A stretch of 35,047 nt of DNA from CAZQHK01 sp964593455 (GCA_964593455.1 CAZQHK010000043.1:1-35047); one strand, 5' to 3'; counted from the stretch's first letter, positions 14,589 through 25,600 are shown. Notes: a model not told the origin generated them from the letters alone. Numbers and translations are program-made.

Positions 14589-17336
14589 ATGGCCGGACGC
14601 GACAAAGATGGCTTAACACCGATGATGCGCCAGTTTTGGCGTATTAAAGCGGAGTATCCCGACACACTTATTCTTTTCCGGCTCGGTGATTTTTACGAAA
14701 CCTTCATGGATGACGCCCGGGTAGCGGCTCGTGAATTGGATATTGTGCTGACCAGCCGGGGAAAGGATCGGAATGGGAAACCCATTCCCCTGGCCGGTAT
14801 ACCGTATCATGCTTTGGATAACTATCTGTCCCGGTTGATTCGCCGAGGCTTGAAAGTGGCTATCTGTGAGCAGGTTGAAGATCCCAAAAAAGCCAAGGGT
14901 CTGGTTAAGCGGGAAGTAGTCCGGGTAGTGACTCCGGGAACCGTAACCGAAGAAGAGCATTTAAAAGAGGACGAGAACAATTTTCTCATGGGGCTGGTTT
15001 CCTCCGATGATCGATTGGGCGTGGCTGTAGCGGATATATCAACCGGTGATTTTCGAGTTACTGAATGGCCTCTTCATGATGCCGGCCCACTCCTGAGAGA
15101 CGAACTGATCCGTACTGCTCCTTCGGAGTGTCTGCTGACTACCGAGCTTGAAAAAAGCCGGGATGTACGCCGGTGTCTCAGTGTCTTGCCGGGAGTGTTC
15201 GTCAGCCGGTTTATCGATTTGAAAGATACGCGGGACACCCCGTTGTCCTATCTTGACCGAACTATCAAATTGGAACAGGAAGTCCGCACACATCTGGAGA
15301 AAAGTCCTGCTGCCGCTAAAGCCGCGGCCGGAGTACTGGGCTATGTTACTGCCGCACTGATGACTTCTGTTGATCACCTTAATCGACTTGAATGGGGTGA
15401 GCAGGGCAGGGTGATGAACCTGGACGCCGCCACCCAGACGAACCTGGAATTGGTCCGGTCTATCCGTGAAGGCGGCAAAGAAGGTACGCTGCTTTGGGTG
15501 TTGGATCGGACAGTTACGGCCCAGGGGGCGCGATTGCTCAGGCGGTGGGTTTTACATCCGTTGGCCGAGATTGCGCCGATTATCGCACGGCACTACCAGG
15601 TGGATACCTTTTTCCAGGACGGTGTTCTGCGGTCCGACATTCGAAGCCTGCTGGGAAATGTACGTGATCTGGAACGGTTGATCACCAAGGTTGTTACGGG
15701 CAGCGTCAATGCCCGCGATCTGCTGGCCATAAGCCGGTCACTATCTGTTATACCGGAGATTAAACGCCGGCTGGCTGAAACGGCCAGTGCCCGGCTACTC
15801 GATTCGGTGAACGAGTTCATGCCCCTTTGCTCAGAGTTGGAGAAAGCCATCAGAGAAGACGCTCCGATTACAGTAAAAGAAGGAAGAATCTTCAAGGGAG
15901 GGTACGATGACCGTCTCGACGAACTACTGACCGCGGCGCAGTCCGCTAAACAATACCTGGCCGGTTTGGAGTCTCGTGAACGCGAACGGTCCGGTGTCAA
16001 ATCACTCAAGGTTGGATTCAACAAAGTGTTTGGATATTATCTGGAAGTGACTAAACCCAACCTCGATAAGGTACCTGATGATTATATACGCAAACAAACC
16101 CTGGTTTCCTCCGAACGGTTTTTTACCGAGGAACTCAAGGAAAAAGAATCACTTATCCTGGGAAACACTGAAAAAGTTAAAGAAGTGGAGTACGAACTGT
16201 TCAAGAGGCTTCGGAAAAAAGTGGAAACGGAAGCTTTGGCTATCCAGCGGGCCGCTCGCGCACTGGCCGAACTCGATGTCTACGTTTCACTGGCGGAAGT
16301 GGCCTCCCGGGACGGGTATGTCCGTCCTATCATTCATGGTGGCACAGCGCTGAATATCGAGGGAGGCCGGCATCCCGTGGTTGAATTGATGCTGACCGAC
16401 GCACCCTTCGTCTCCAATAATACGGTGATGGATACCAGTGATCATCAGGTAAGTATCATTACCGGGCCTAATATGGCTGGAAAATCAACGTATATCCGGC
16501 AAACCGCGCTGATTGTTTTGATGGCGCAAATGGGAAGTTTTGTTCCAGCTACCCGGGCGTCTATCGGTCTGGTTGACCGTGTTTTCACCAGGATCGGGGC
16601 TTCTGACAGCGTGGCTCGGGGACTGTCTACTTTTATGGTGGAGATGATGGAGACGGCCCACATTCTCCGTAACGCCACGGAGCGTAGTCTGGTCATTCTG
16701 GATGAAATTGGACGCGGCACCAGCACCTTCGACGGATTATCAATTGCCTGGGCGGTGGTGGAATACGTGCACAGCCGTTCTACCGTCGGCTCAAAAACGC
16801 TGTTTGCCACTCACTATCACGAGTTGACCGAACTGGCCAAGATACTGCCGCGGGTCGAGAACTACAACATTGCCGTCAAGAAAAAAGGGAAAGATATCGT
16901 TTTCCTCAGGCGGATCGTGCCTGGTGGGGTGTCACACAGTTTCGGTATAGAAGTAGCCCGTTTGGCCGGTATTCCTGAACAGGTTATCGAGCGGGCCCAG
17001 GAAGTATTGGGTGATCTCGAAGCGGTGAATGTGCTTCCCGGTGTGGATAGTGAAGACCGTAAGGCTACCGCTGTTTCCGTGGAGGAACCTCTCGAGCAAC
17101 TCAAACTTTTTGAGGTAAAGGAACATCCCGCGGTGTCCCGGTTGCGCGATTTGAATATTCTTGCCATGACGCCGCTTGAGGCCCTGAACCGTTTGTATGA
17201 GCTACAAAGTCTGGTGAAGGAAGGCCGGGAGACACAAACAGCAAAACCTCCGCTGGCCGGCCGAACCAGAGTTAAATTTCAGGAAAAGAAAGAAGAACAG
17301 GGTCTTAAATTGTTCGGCAGCCTGGAGAATAAGTGA
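14589..17336 (+). CDS. mutS: DNA mismatch repair protein MutS
   Basis: The 915-residue MutS recognises mismatches and recruits repair partners. Seen are the mismatch-reading Phe35-x-Glu37 in GDFYETF, the connector and lever regions, Walker A GPNMAGKST, the DEIGRGTSTFDG Walker B/signature and THYHEL. The ATG at 14589 has GGAG six bases upstream; an in-frame TTG at 14577 overlaps that site and is less likely. Length is slightly above the E. coli protein because of a C-terminal tail rich in charged residues. No mutL is found next to it in this window; the next gene is convergent. Confidence 0.97.
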   Translation: MAGRDKDGLTPMMRQFWRIKAEYPDTLILFRLGDFYETFMDDARVAARELDIVLTSRGKDRNGKPIPLAGIPYHALDNYLSRLIRRGLKVAICEQVEDPKKAKGLVKREVVRVVTPGTVTEEEHLKEDENNFLMGLVSSDDRLGVAVADISTGDFRVTEWPLHDAGPLLRDELIRTAPSECLLTTELEKSRDVRRCLSVLPGVFVSRFIDLKDTRDTPLSYLDRTIKLEQEVRTHLEKSPAAAKAAAGVLGYVTAALMTSVDHLNRLEWGEQGRVMNLDAATQTNLELVRSIREGGKEGTLLWVLDRTVTAQGARLLRRWVLHPLAEIAPIIARHYQVDTFFQDGVLRSDIRSLLGNVRDLERLITKVVTGSVNARDLLAISRSLSVIPEIKRRLAETASARLLDSVNEFMPLCSELEKAIREDAPITVKEGRIFKGGYDDRLDELLTAAQSAKQYLAGLESRERERSGVKSLKVGFNKVFGYYLEVTKPNLDKVPDDYIRKQTLVSSERFFTEELKEKESLILGNTEKVKEVEYELFKRLRKKVETEALAIQRAARALAELDVYVSLAEVASRDGYVRPIIHGGTALNIEGGRHPVVELMLTDAPFVSNNTVMDTSDHQVSIITGPNMAGKSTYIRQTALIVLMAQMGSFVPATRASIGLVDRVFTRIGASDSVARGLSTFMVEMMETAHILRNATERSLVILDEIGRGTSTFDGLSIAWAVVEYVHSRSTVGSKTLFATHYHELTELAKILPRVENYNIAVKKKGKDIVFLRRIVPGGVSHSFGIEVARLAGIPEQVIERAQEVLGDLEAVNVLPGVDSEDRKATAVSVEEPLEQLKLFEVKEHPAVSRLRDLNILAMTPLEALNRLYELQSLVKEGRETQTAKPPLAGRTRVKFQEKKEEQGLKLFGSLENK

Positions 17337-17385
17337 GATAATTTGTCATGATGATAGTGCCGTTCAACGAAACATTGCCGGTTAT

Positions 17386-20325
17386 TCATCCGGATGAACC
17401 TTTCTCGTTCTTCATGATCTCGTCGACCTTCTCGAAACATTGTCCCGCGCGCCGCGAATCACCCATGGCTCGGAAGGTAGTGCCCATCTCTCTCCACCCG
17501 CGTGGATCGTCGGGATGTTTCTTTGCAAAGATGTCGATGCTGTCCAGGGATGGTTCATACTGTCCCAACTCCCTGAGGGTGATGCCGGCCTCCAGACGGA
17601 GGAGATCGTCTCCCGGGTTGATTTTTATTGCTTTGCTAAAGGATTCACGGGCTTTGGCCCATTGTGAAGTCCTGGCGAAAAGCCGGGCCCGCAAAGCCCA
17701 GATATCCCGGTATTGTTCCACATCCTGGACATGCTGTAAAGCTGCCAGGGCGTCGTCGTGAGAGTTCATTTTATCCAGGCAGATTCCTTTTCCATACCAG
17801 GCCGCCACTTCACCAGGCTCCAGTTTAAGCAGCTTTCCGTAGGTGTCAACAGCCTTCTCCCATTCGCCTAATTTCTGGTGGTGGCGAGCTTTTTGCCGTA
17901 TTGCCGCCGGCAGATCGGGGGCCGACCCGACGGCTTTTTCGTAAGCTTCTCCGGCTTCCTGTACCTGGCCTTCTTTGGCCAGTATATTTCCTTTCAACAG
18001 CCACGCTTCTCCCCGGTCCGGATCAAGGTTCAGGGCTTTGTCGGTTAGCTCCAACGCCTGATCCATATTCCCCAGGGCCAGATAACAAGAAGCCGCTCGA
18101 ACCAGAGGAGCAGGGGATTCGGGATGCCATTCGATCAGTTCTTTGAGTCCGTTAAGCGCCTCATCATAGAGTTCATCCTCTTCCTTCAAACGGGCTCGCA
18201 AAAGCCCGTTGACCAGGTTTTTCGGATCTATAATCAGTGCCTGTTCAATGGCTTCACAGGCTTTTTGCCGTTCACCTATCTCGATCAAAGCAGTGGCTTT
18301 TCCGGAGAGAGCATCAATGTTGTCTTGACAGCGTTCCAGGGCCGTATCAAAGGTCTCCAGAGCCATAAAAGGATCATCGGAAAGCAAATACAGGCGGCCC
18401 CGCTCAACGATCAAGCTGTCCACCTTCGGATTAAGATTAATGGCTCGTCCTAAATACTCCAGAGCCCGTTTGTAATCACCTTTTTCACGTGTTAAGTGTG
18501 ACAACAGTGCCCAGGCTTCCGGCCGGCGAGTGTTGATATTGGTGGCTTTGGCAAGGTGCTTTTCAGCTTCTTCATTATCACCTAGCTCCAGGAGTAAACG
18601 GCCTTTTTCAAACCAGGCCTGGTCATTTTGTTCATTGTATGAGATAGCTTTGTCCAGAGAAGAAAGTGCCTCTTCAGGTTGCCCTAACGTAATGTAAATG
18701 CATGATTTTCTCAACCAGCTTTCACTGTCGTGAGGTTCCAGAGAAAGCACCTTTTCATAGGCCTCCAGGGCTTCTTCTATATTACCCTGCAGTTCGAGAA
18801 CGGAACCTTTAAGGGCCCATGCCTGGGTGAGGTTCGGCCGTTCAACCAACCGTTCATTGAGAAACTCGAGCGCTTGCTGAAATTGCTTGTTATCGATGTA
18901 CGATTGAGCCTCCTCTCGCAGTCGGCTCCATCGGAGCGTGCGGTACAATTTCTCATAATCCTCCGGTGAGAGGACCCGGTGGATCGAAAGCAGCCAGCGT
19001 TCCTTGAACTGCTGTACTCGTCCGAACTTGGTTTTGACGACGAACTGTCCCACGTCGGAAGTCTTGATGTAATCCTCGAAGCGGTCGGCGAAGTATTCGA
19101 AACTGGAAATTCCCTGCATTACCTTGCTCCGGTCGGTTTTGGTCAGCAGTTTGCCGACGAACCAGGTGTGGCAATTGGTAAGACCTTTATAATCGATGTC
19201 ACCGGGATTCTGTGTGCTGAGTATACAACACACTCCGAAAGCACGGCCTTGTCTTAAAAGTATGTTAATAGCGGTCTTGCTGGCGCATTGATGCGGATCG
19301 GCAGGAAAAAAACTATGTATCCCTTCACCTATTTCGTCCAGGTAGAACAAGAGCCGGGGACCGGAATGAGTGATCTTGGCCCGCATCCACGTGCTGATAG
19401 CGCCGGCGATATGTGAAAGAACCAGATTCTTTTCCTGAAACGAGGAAAGCATGGAGAGATTTAAAATGATGATAGGTGTTCGTTTATCTTTATTTTCATC
19501 TATCCCCTGGAGAATAGATGACATGGTTTTTCCTTCAAACCAGAGGCTTTCCGAACCGACCAGCAGTGAGTTGAGACGTCTGCCCAGTTCCTGGCGGCGT
19601 GGTGGCGGTAGAAAATCATCTATCGTCATGACCCCAATAGTCTCAAAAGGAGGATTGTTGGTAGAATTGATCAGGGTAACCAATCCTTCTCTTCCCTCCA
19701 GATTGGTGTTTTGATCCCAGAGATGCAGGATAAGTTCCTCCAGAAAACATTTCTCTTCCATTCTCTGGGTACGTTCCTCCTTGGAGAAAGCCCGTTCGAT
19801 AAGCGCCTGGGCACTTATTGCGGCCGAGTTGATCAGGATTTCACGGTCGCCAACGTTCTGGTTTGAACCCACCTGGGGACGCTCACCGGTAAGTGATAAA
19901 CAGAACGGCTCCGCGAGATGTGATTTAGGGGTGAGAATACGCACTTCGACCGAACTGCGGAAATGCCGCACATCTTCCCGGGAAAGGTCTGAGTTTTTCA
20001 GTTTTTGCCGAAACTCTGTCACCAGTTGTTGTGTTTTCTTGTACACTTCATCCGGGGTTCTCGCTTCCACCCACTCCCGCACTTCGTGGTAATCAACATC
20101 GGAGATAGGTATGGCTAATGAACTCAGGTCGCCTTTGATATCTATTAAAATAGAAGGTATTCCCGCCCGGGCCGTTTCCTCTATCAGAATCTTACCCAGA
20201 ACGGTCTTCCCGGAACCGGTGGAACCGCAAATGAATGCGTGAGTTAATAAATCGTAGGTGGAAAACAAATACTTTTCCCCGGTAACAACATTGGCGTGTA
20301 ACGACTGTCCGAGAAATAAATCCAT
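17386..20325 (-). CDS. HerA-type P-loop ATPase fused to a TPR array
   Basis: The 979-residue protein has an N-terminal HerA/FtsK-superfamily ATPase at about 1-465: Walker A GSTGSGKT at 34-41, LIDIKGD, Walker B LLFYLDEIGEG at 325-335 (Asp330, Glu331), then STQNPGDIDYKGLTN and a WFVGKLLTKTDR block typical of HerA-like proteins with DUF853/DUF87 relationship. From about 470 to the end there are roughly 14 TPR units, many with the G.....A...Y..A and P.....W pattern. HerA-like enzymes pump DNA or remodel nucleoprotein complexes; TPRs bind partners. The combination suggests a partner-directed motor, as inference. Start ATG has AGGAGA upstream. It lies 29 nt downstream of the kinase-like gene and is probably co-transcribed. 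Confidence 0.88.
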   Translation of the reverse strand: MDLFLGQSLHANVVTGEKYLFSTYDLLTHAFICGSTGSGKTVLGKILIEETARAGIPSILIDIKGDLSSLAIPISDVDYHEVREWVEARTPDEVYKKTQQLVTEFRQKLKNSDLSREDVRHFRSSVEVRILTPKSHLAEPFCLSLTGERPQVGSNQNVGDREILINSAAISAQALIERAFSKEERTQRMEEKCFLEELILHLWDQNTNLEGREGLVTLINSTNNPPFETIGVMTIDDFLPPPRRQELGRRLNSLLVGSESLWFEGKTMSSILQGIDENKDKRTPIIILNLSMLSSFQEKNLVLSHIAGAISTWMRAKITHSGPRLLFYLDEIGEGIHSFFPADPHQCASKTAINILLRQGRAFGVCCILSTQNPGDIDYKGLTNCHTWFVGKLLTKTDRSKVMQGISSFEYFADRFEDYIKTSDVGQFVVKTKFGRVQQFKERWLLSIHRVLSPEDYEKLYRTLRWSRLREEAQSYIDNKQFQQALEFLNERLVERPNLTQAWALKGSVLELQGNIEEALEAYEKVLSLEPHDSESWLRKSCIYITLGQPEEALSSLDKAISYNEQNDQAWFEKGRLLLELGDNEEAEKHLAKATNINTRRPEAWALLSHLTREKGDYKRALEYLGRAINLNPKVDSLIVERGRLYLLSDDPFMALETFDTALERCQDNIDALSGKATALIEIGERQKACEAIEQALIIDPKNLVNGLLRARLKEEDELYDEALNGLKELIEWHPESPAPLVRAASCYLALGNMDQALELTDKALNLDPDRGEAWLLKGNILAKEGQVQEAGEAYEKAVGSAPDLPAAIRQKARHHQKLGEWEKAVDTYGKLLKLEPGEVAAWYGKGICLDKMNSHDDALAALQHVQDVEQYRDIWALRARLFARTSQWAKARESFSKAIKINPGDDLLRLEAGITLRELGQYEPSLDSIDIFAKKHPDDPRGWREMGTTFRAMGDSRRAGQCFEKVDEIMKNEKGSSG

Positions 20326-20354
20326 AGGTGCATCTCCTGTCTTCGCAGCGTTAG

Positions 20355-22028
20355 TTAGTAATGGAACGAACTTCCCCCGATAAATTCTCTCAGAATCGAA
20401 GTCGGCGGCACATCATCGGAAGAGACGGGACGAAATAGTTCCAAAAAAGCTAGAAGCCGGGTCGCCTCGCTGTGTTCTGAGTACCGCCTTGAAACCTTTT
20501 TCAACTGCGGTTCGGCCATGGCTTTGAGCACTGCCAGTTCATAGATAAGAGCCGAGTTAAACATGATATCGGCCTCTTCTTGAAACGGAAATATGTACCG
20601 TTCCTCTCCTTTCCGGACCGCCGGCCAGCGCCTGATGGTGTCCAGTGCCGTATATCCCCGGTATTGATAGTCCCTGACAATTCTCCTGATGAGTCTGGTA
20701 TCAGTGGTGGGAATGCGGTTGTGGTCATCGATACAGACCTGAGTAAGAGCGCTGACATAGATTTTGAATTTGCACTTTGCCGGGAGCGAGAACGTAAGTT
20801 CATCATTCAGTCCGTGCATCCCTTCGATAATAAGCAATTCATTTTCATCGAGCCGCATCGGATTTGTTTTTTTCTTCCTCATCCCTGTTTCGAAATCAAA
20901 TATCGGAACGTTCACCTCCAGCCCTTCCAGCAGGGTGTACAGGTGTTCGTTGAACAGATCCAGGTCCAGGGCTTCCAAGGCTTCGAAATCGAACTCGCCG
21001 TTCTCGTCTTTCGGGCAGTCTTCCCGGTCGACAAAGTAATTGTCCAGGGAAAGCGGAGTGGCTTTGATGCCGTTTGCCCTCAGATGTATGTCCAGCCGCT
21101 TGGAAAACGTCGTTTTCCCTGAGCAGGTGGGACCGGCTATCAGGATGGACTTAATTGTATCCATATGGTGGGTGATATCATCGGCAATGGCTGCTATCTT
21201 TTTTTCATGGAAAGCTTCGGCTATCTTTATCAGATCGTCGATCTTGCCATCGGCAATGATATCATTCATCCGGCCGATCTGGCTGACCTCCATTATCTTG
21301 CTCCAGTTTTTGCTCTCGCTGTAGACCTGAAAAAGTTTCGGTTGGTGCCGTGTTTCCGGAATTCGCGTAGGCCGGGACGAAGAGGGAAAACGTAGCACGA
21401 AACCGGGGGAATATGGAACCAGTTCGAAATGTTTGAGATATCCGGTAGACGGTACCAGGGGGCCGTGGTAGAGATCAGTAAAGGGACCCTGAGTGTAGAG
21501 ACTGATTGTCCGTCCCGCTACGTGTTTCAAAAGACGGAGCTTATCGGACTGGGCTTCTTCTTCGAGGACGAGCCGCGCGTCCTTGGTACTTACTTCCCGG
21601 TAGATGATCGGTTCGTCCCGGTTGATGATCTGCCGCATTCTGTTTCCAATAATCCTGAGCAGTTGTTTGGTTACAGGGACATCATAATAAAGGTCGTAGT
21701 AATATCCATGTCCGAGAGAGTGACCGATTGATAACCTGATGTTCCGGTGGTATTCCATGACTGCCCGAGCCAGCACCATGCAGAGACTCCTCCGGTAGAT
21801 CTCGACGCCTTCCCAGGACTTGAAGGTAATGAACGAAACCTGGCAGTCCTTAACCGGTATGTAATCGAGAGGCACCATCTTGTTGTTCACCTTGGCGGCT
21901 AGAATAGGATATTTATTTTCGGTATGGATATCCCCGGAAACAGCAAATAAACCCGTACCCCGTGGGATAGTTATGGACTCTTTAGTATCGAGTGTTATGA
22001 TAATCGAGCTATCAGCCAGTGCTGTCAA
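20355..22028 (-). CDS. Uridine-kinase-like protein with ThrRS-like N-terminus
   Basis: The 557-residue protein has a TGS-like N-terminal part and a ThrRS/AlaRS second-additional-domain-like region at about 75-210 (GHSLGHGYYYDLYYD, YTQGPFTDLYHGP). A phosphoribulokinase/uridine-kinase domain follows at about 290-480, with P-loop GPTCSGKTT at 299-307, SLDNYFVDRED and IIEGMHGLN. This arrangement is known in a uridine-kinase-like family of Thermotogae and Firmicutes. The natural substrate is not settled here; a nucleoside or other small molecule is likely. The start is uncertain: TTG at 22028 is only 1-2 nt from the GGGAGG site, and CTG three codons later would be better spaced. The HerA-TPR gene follows. 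Confidence 0.9.
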   Translation of the reverse strand: MTALADSSIIITLDTKESITIPRGTGLFAVSGDIHTENKYPILAAKVNNKMVPLDYIPVKDCQVSFITFKSWEGVEIYRRSLCMVLARAVMEYHRNIRLSIGHSLGHGYYYDLYYDVPVTKQLLRIIGNRMRQIINRDEPIIYREVSTKDARLVLEEEAQSDKLRLLKHVAGRTISLYTQGPFTDLYHGPLVPSTGYLKHFELVPYSPGFVLRFPSSSRPTRIPETRHQPKLFQVYSESKNWSKIMEVSQIGRMNDIIADGKIDDLIKIAEAFHEKKIAAIADDITHHMDTIKSILIAGPTCSGKTTFSKRLDIHLRANGIKATPLSLDNYFVDREDCPKDENGEFDFEALEALDLDLFNEHLYTLLEGLEVNVPIFDFETGMRKKKTNPMRLDENELLIIEGMHGLNDELTFSLPAKCKFKIYVSALTQVCIDDHNRIPTTDTRLIRRIVRDYQYRGYTALDTIRRWPAVRKGEERYIFPFQEEADIMFNSALIYELAVLKAMAEPQLKKVSRRYSEHSEATRLLAFLELFRPVSSDDVPPTSILREFIGGSSFHY

Positions 22029-22071
22029 ACCTCCCTGGAGAAAAAGTAAGTATTTACAACAACTTGTGGAA

Positions 22072-22101
22072 AGTATAGCTTGAGTGCAGAAAGCACGTCA
22101 A
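22072..22101 (-). promoter_or_regulatory. Predicted promoter for the kinase/HerA-TPR operon
   Basis: On the minus strand, TTGACG (complement of 22096-22101) and TATACT (complement of 22072-22077) with an 18-bp spacer. It is about 45 bp before the leftward gene's start. Confidence 0.55.
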
Positions 22102-22106
22102 CGGAT

Positions 22107-22135
22107 TTGTAGTGGATAAGACGGTGTGCTACAAT
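22107..22135 (+). promoter_or_regulatory. Predicted promoter for DUF523-cyclase, divergent
   Basis: TTGTAG at 22107-22112 and TACAAT at 22130-22135, spaced by 17 bp. The -35 element is weak, the -10 good. Its -35 is only 5 bp from that of the opposite promoter, so the pair is back to back and could share a regulator. A transcript starting near 22142 excludes the longest possible DUF523 reading frame. Confidence 0.45.
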
Positions 22136-22165
22136 ACTGTTGCCATATGGAAAGCGGGGAATGTG

Positions 22166-22651
22166 GTGGCTATTACCATCATGGTCAGCGCCTGTCTTCT
22201 GGGGCTGCCTACGGATTATCAAGGCTCGACAAAAAACCTCTTCAGTTCTCTAATTGACACTGCTAAAAAGATACATCTAGTTCCGGTTTGCCCCGAGCAA
22301 CTAGGAGGACTGCCTACACCTAGGCCGCCGGCTGAGATAGAAGGTGGAGAAACCAAAGGAGTATGGATGGGAACGCACCGGGTTGTTCGAAATGATGGTC
22401 TGGATGTTACTGACGAGTTCACTAAAGGGGCACAACTGACCCTTCTCATTGCCGAATTGGTGTGTCCTGATGTTATTATTCTCAAATCACACAGCCCGTC
22501 CTGCGGAGTTAGGAATATCTATGATGGATCGTTTTCCGGAAATCTTGTACCCGGGCTGGGTTTAACCGCCTCACTCCTCATAAAAAACGGATATGTGGTG
22601 TTTAATGAAGAGCAGGCCGGAAAGAGACTTCCAGAACTCATGAAAGGGTGA
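22166..22651 (+). CDS. DUF523 family protein
   Basis: A small cytoplasmic protein of about 161 residues with the DUF523 signature: VSACLLG near the N-terminus, VPVCPEQLGGLPTPRPPAEI, DVTDEFTKGAQ, LKSHSPSCG and YDGSFSG. The conserved cysteines suggest metal or cluster binding, but the family's reaction is unknown to me. Several starts are possible (GTG 22112, 22163, 22166, ATG 22181). I favour 22163/22166 because the predicted promoter lies inside the longer version and family members begin only a few residues before VSACLLG. The cyclase gene starts 4 nt after the stop, so the two are an operon. Confidence 0.85.
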   Translation: MAITIMVSACLLGLPTDYQGSTKNLFSSLIDTAKKIHLVPVCPEQLGGLPTPRPPAEIEGGETKGVWMGTHRVVRNDGLDVTDEFTKGAQLTLLIAELVCPDVIILKSHSPSCGVRNIYDGSFSGNLVPGLGLTASLLIKNGYVVFNEEQAGKRLPELMKG

Positions 22652-22655
22652 TCTC

Positions 22656-25600
22656 ATGACTCAGTTAATGGGGAAAATATTCACTCGTATGTTCAACCTG
22701 AAAGTAATCGTATTGTTGGTTTTCGCTTTTATATTTTACCTCTATACTTGCGGCTACCTTCAACCGCTCGACCTGTTTATTTATGACTTTCTCCTCCAGC
22801 AGCGAAACGGATTATTCGGGACAAAGTACATAATGGGCCCGAAAGGCACTCCTCCACCGAAAATATATATCCTGGCCAAGGATGACCATTCATATGCCAT
22901 CCTGGGTGAAGACTGGAATAGAGAGATATGGGCAAAAGCAATCCGGGAACTTAATGCCAGAGGAACGAAAGTTATCGGGGTCGATTTAATCTTTGCGGAA
23001 GAGATGGACCCCGAAGGTGACCAGATGCTTACGGAGGCTCTCGAAGATGGTGGGAATGTGATCCTGGCCCAGCGGAGCGGGGAAACTTCCCAGATTATCG
23101 GTGGACACGAGATTGAAGAAACATTCCTGGAAAAACCAATAGAGAAGTTTGAACAGGCTTCTGCCGGCCTGGGGAGTGTCAACACGGCCTATGATAATGA
23201 TAATATTTTGCGTCAATATTACAGTTCTTCTTATTATCCTCCAGAGGATATTGACTATCCCAACCTGGCCACTAAAGTAGCCGCCACGTATTTGGGCGGG
23301 GAAGAAAAAATTCCCGATTATGCCACTGTGTTCATGGTGAACTTTATTGGGTCGGTCGAGAGTATCCCCTACATACCGGTTGTCAGGGCCTATTTCGGAG
23401 AACTAGATAATCCCTTTGTCCGGGTAACGGACGAACAACTGGAAAGGACCGGATTAAAAGTACAATTGATCTCGGCCGGGGACAAATCGCTGTCCGGTGT
23501 CGTGGTGGATATTAATGGTAATCCGGTGGAGAACGCAGATGTAATGTGCTTCAATTTATACGGGTATGGAACTTTTGTTACCAAAAGCGATCCGTCCGGC
23601 AAGTTTCGATTTACCGGTCTTTTCTCCGGTATTGAATACACTCTGGCGGCTTCGACCCGTGACCCGGACAGCTTATTGGCTAAGCAGATAGCGTATTATG
23701 GCTCTCCTACTCCTATTCCTGTTGATCTCGACCAGGTGAACGAGACTCAGGTCCAAATAAGAGCATTCGACCGGCTACAGGTTGAAGATGTATCGCCGGG
23801 CGAGAACGGTCCTTTGACAGTTACGGCGTACCTTGCCGACCTCAATGGGATGCCGGTAGCGGGGGAAGATGTCCGGCTCACCTGGACCGATCAACAGACC
23901 GGCCAGATAATGACTCGCCGAGGAAAAACAGGTGAAGGTGGAGATATTGTTTTCGAACGCTTGCCTCAGGAACTGCTCTGGCTAGTCGTGTCTCCGGGAA
24001 GTGAAAAAGAGAGTCTCTTCATGGTCTACGGGCCGGCGTTGAGCCCGGAGGTTGCCTCTAACGATCTTTTTCTGACAACGGGAATTACGCTTTCTGAAGC
24101 GCTTCCACTTGAAGGTGTAATTATCGGAGAAAAAGGGCAGGAGGTTGCCGGTGCGGAGGTGTTCATGACCGTCCCGGTTGGTGATGCCTTCAGCGTTCAG
24201 AAAACAGTTAGCGACGAAAAAGGACGATTCCGGTTCACTCATCTTGGAGAATTTTCACAGGTTTATCTGTGGGTTAGTAAACTGAATGAAGGCGGAGATA
24301 GGGAGCTGAAGGCCGGTTGGTACGGACTCGGGGATCTTGATGATAACGGTATACTCATAGCTCCCGGGAGTGTGATCATTCCCGCCGATAGAAATATTGC
24401 TAACGCTGCGCTCCGTCTCTTCCCCGTTTCTCCTCCACCTCTCCCGGCTCTCTTGCCGGAAGAGGGTTCTATTTCGGGTGTAGTGGTAGATGATAATGGG
24501 AAACCACTTTCAGGTATACCAGTGCTGGCCTACTATACGATGTTGCCACTTGAAGGGTATCCGGGTCTTATTTTAGTTAAGGAAGTAATGTCGGATGAAA
24601 ATGGGAACTTTACCATAGATAAACTTCCTCCCGGCCATTATTATCTGTCTGCGTCAGTACAGGATTCCAGTGGAAATATAAAGCTATTTGCCTCTACCGA
24701 AACTATCGATCCGGAATGGGATCTCGATGGTGCAGTGGTGTTTATCGGGCCTACTTCTCCGGTAGACCAGGACCTGTGGCCTGTCCCTACTACCAGGCTA
24801 TCCGAGGAACAGATGGCCGGGGTGGAGTATCACGCCCACGCCTTTCACAGCCTGGTCACCGATAGTTGTATACTGCGGCCTTTCCATGGATTTATACCTA
24901 TGATCATCTTTCCATTTCTGGGATTGGTTCTGGTGTGGACATTCAACCGGCTCCACTTCTTGACGGGACTCCTGGCGGCGGTAATTACAGTATTGCTCAT
25001 CGGAACTTCCAGCCTGGCGGTATTGACCTTCTTCCATCGCTTGATCTATACGTCTCCCTTGATTCTCTTGACATTGTTGATGTTCTCCGCTGTCTACGGG
25101 TTCCGGTTCATCGAGGAGCAGCGGGAGAAGATGCGGGTTAGGGAAACCTTCAAGCGGTTCGTGTCGCCGGAGGTAGTAAACAAGATCTTGGCCACCTCGG
25201 GCGATATCCGGATGGGCGGCGAGAGGAGAGAGATGACGGTGTTTTTCTCCGATGTTCGAAGTTTCACCACCTTTTCCGAGCACCACACCCCGGAGCAGAT
25301 CGTGGAGTGTCTCAACGAGTATCTCAACGCCATGGCTGAGGTTATCTTCAAGTACGAAGGCACGCTCGACAAGTTCGTGGGCGACGAGATCATGGCCGTC
25401 TGGGGAGCACCCCTGCCCCAACCAAACCACGCGGAGTTGGCCCTGCGTTGTTGTATCGAACAGGGAAAAGTTTNNNNNNNNNNNNNNNNNNNNNNNNNNN
25501 NNNNNNNNNNNNNNNNNNNNNNNNNNNNNNNNNNNNNNNNNNNNNNNNNNNNNNNNNNNNNNNNNNNNNNNNNCAACCAAACCACGCGGAGTTGGCCCTG

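Noticed and set aside
17385..17398. Perfect 14-bp palindrome at the stop codon of the HerA-TPR gene as a terminator
   Set aside because: The palindrome TTCATCCGGATGAA has no loop and no following T-run on either strand; part of it is coding. Chance or a protein site is as likely.
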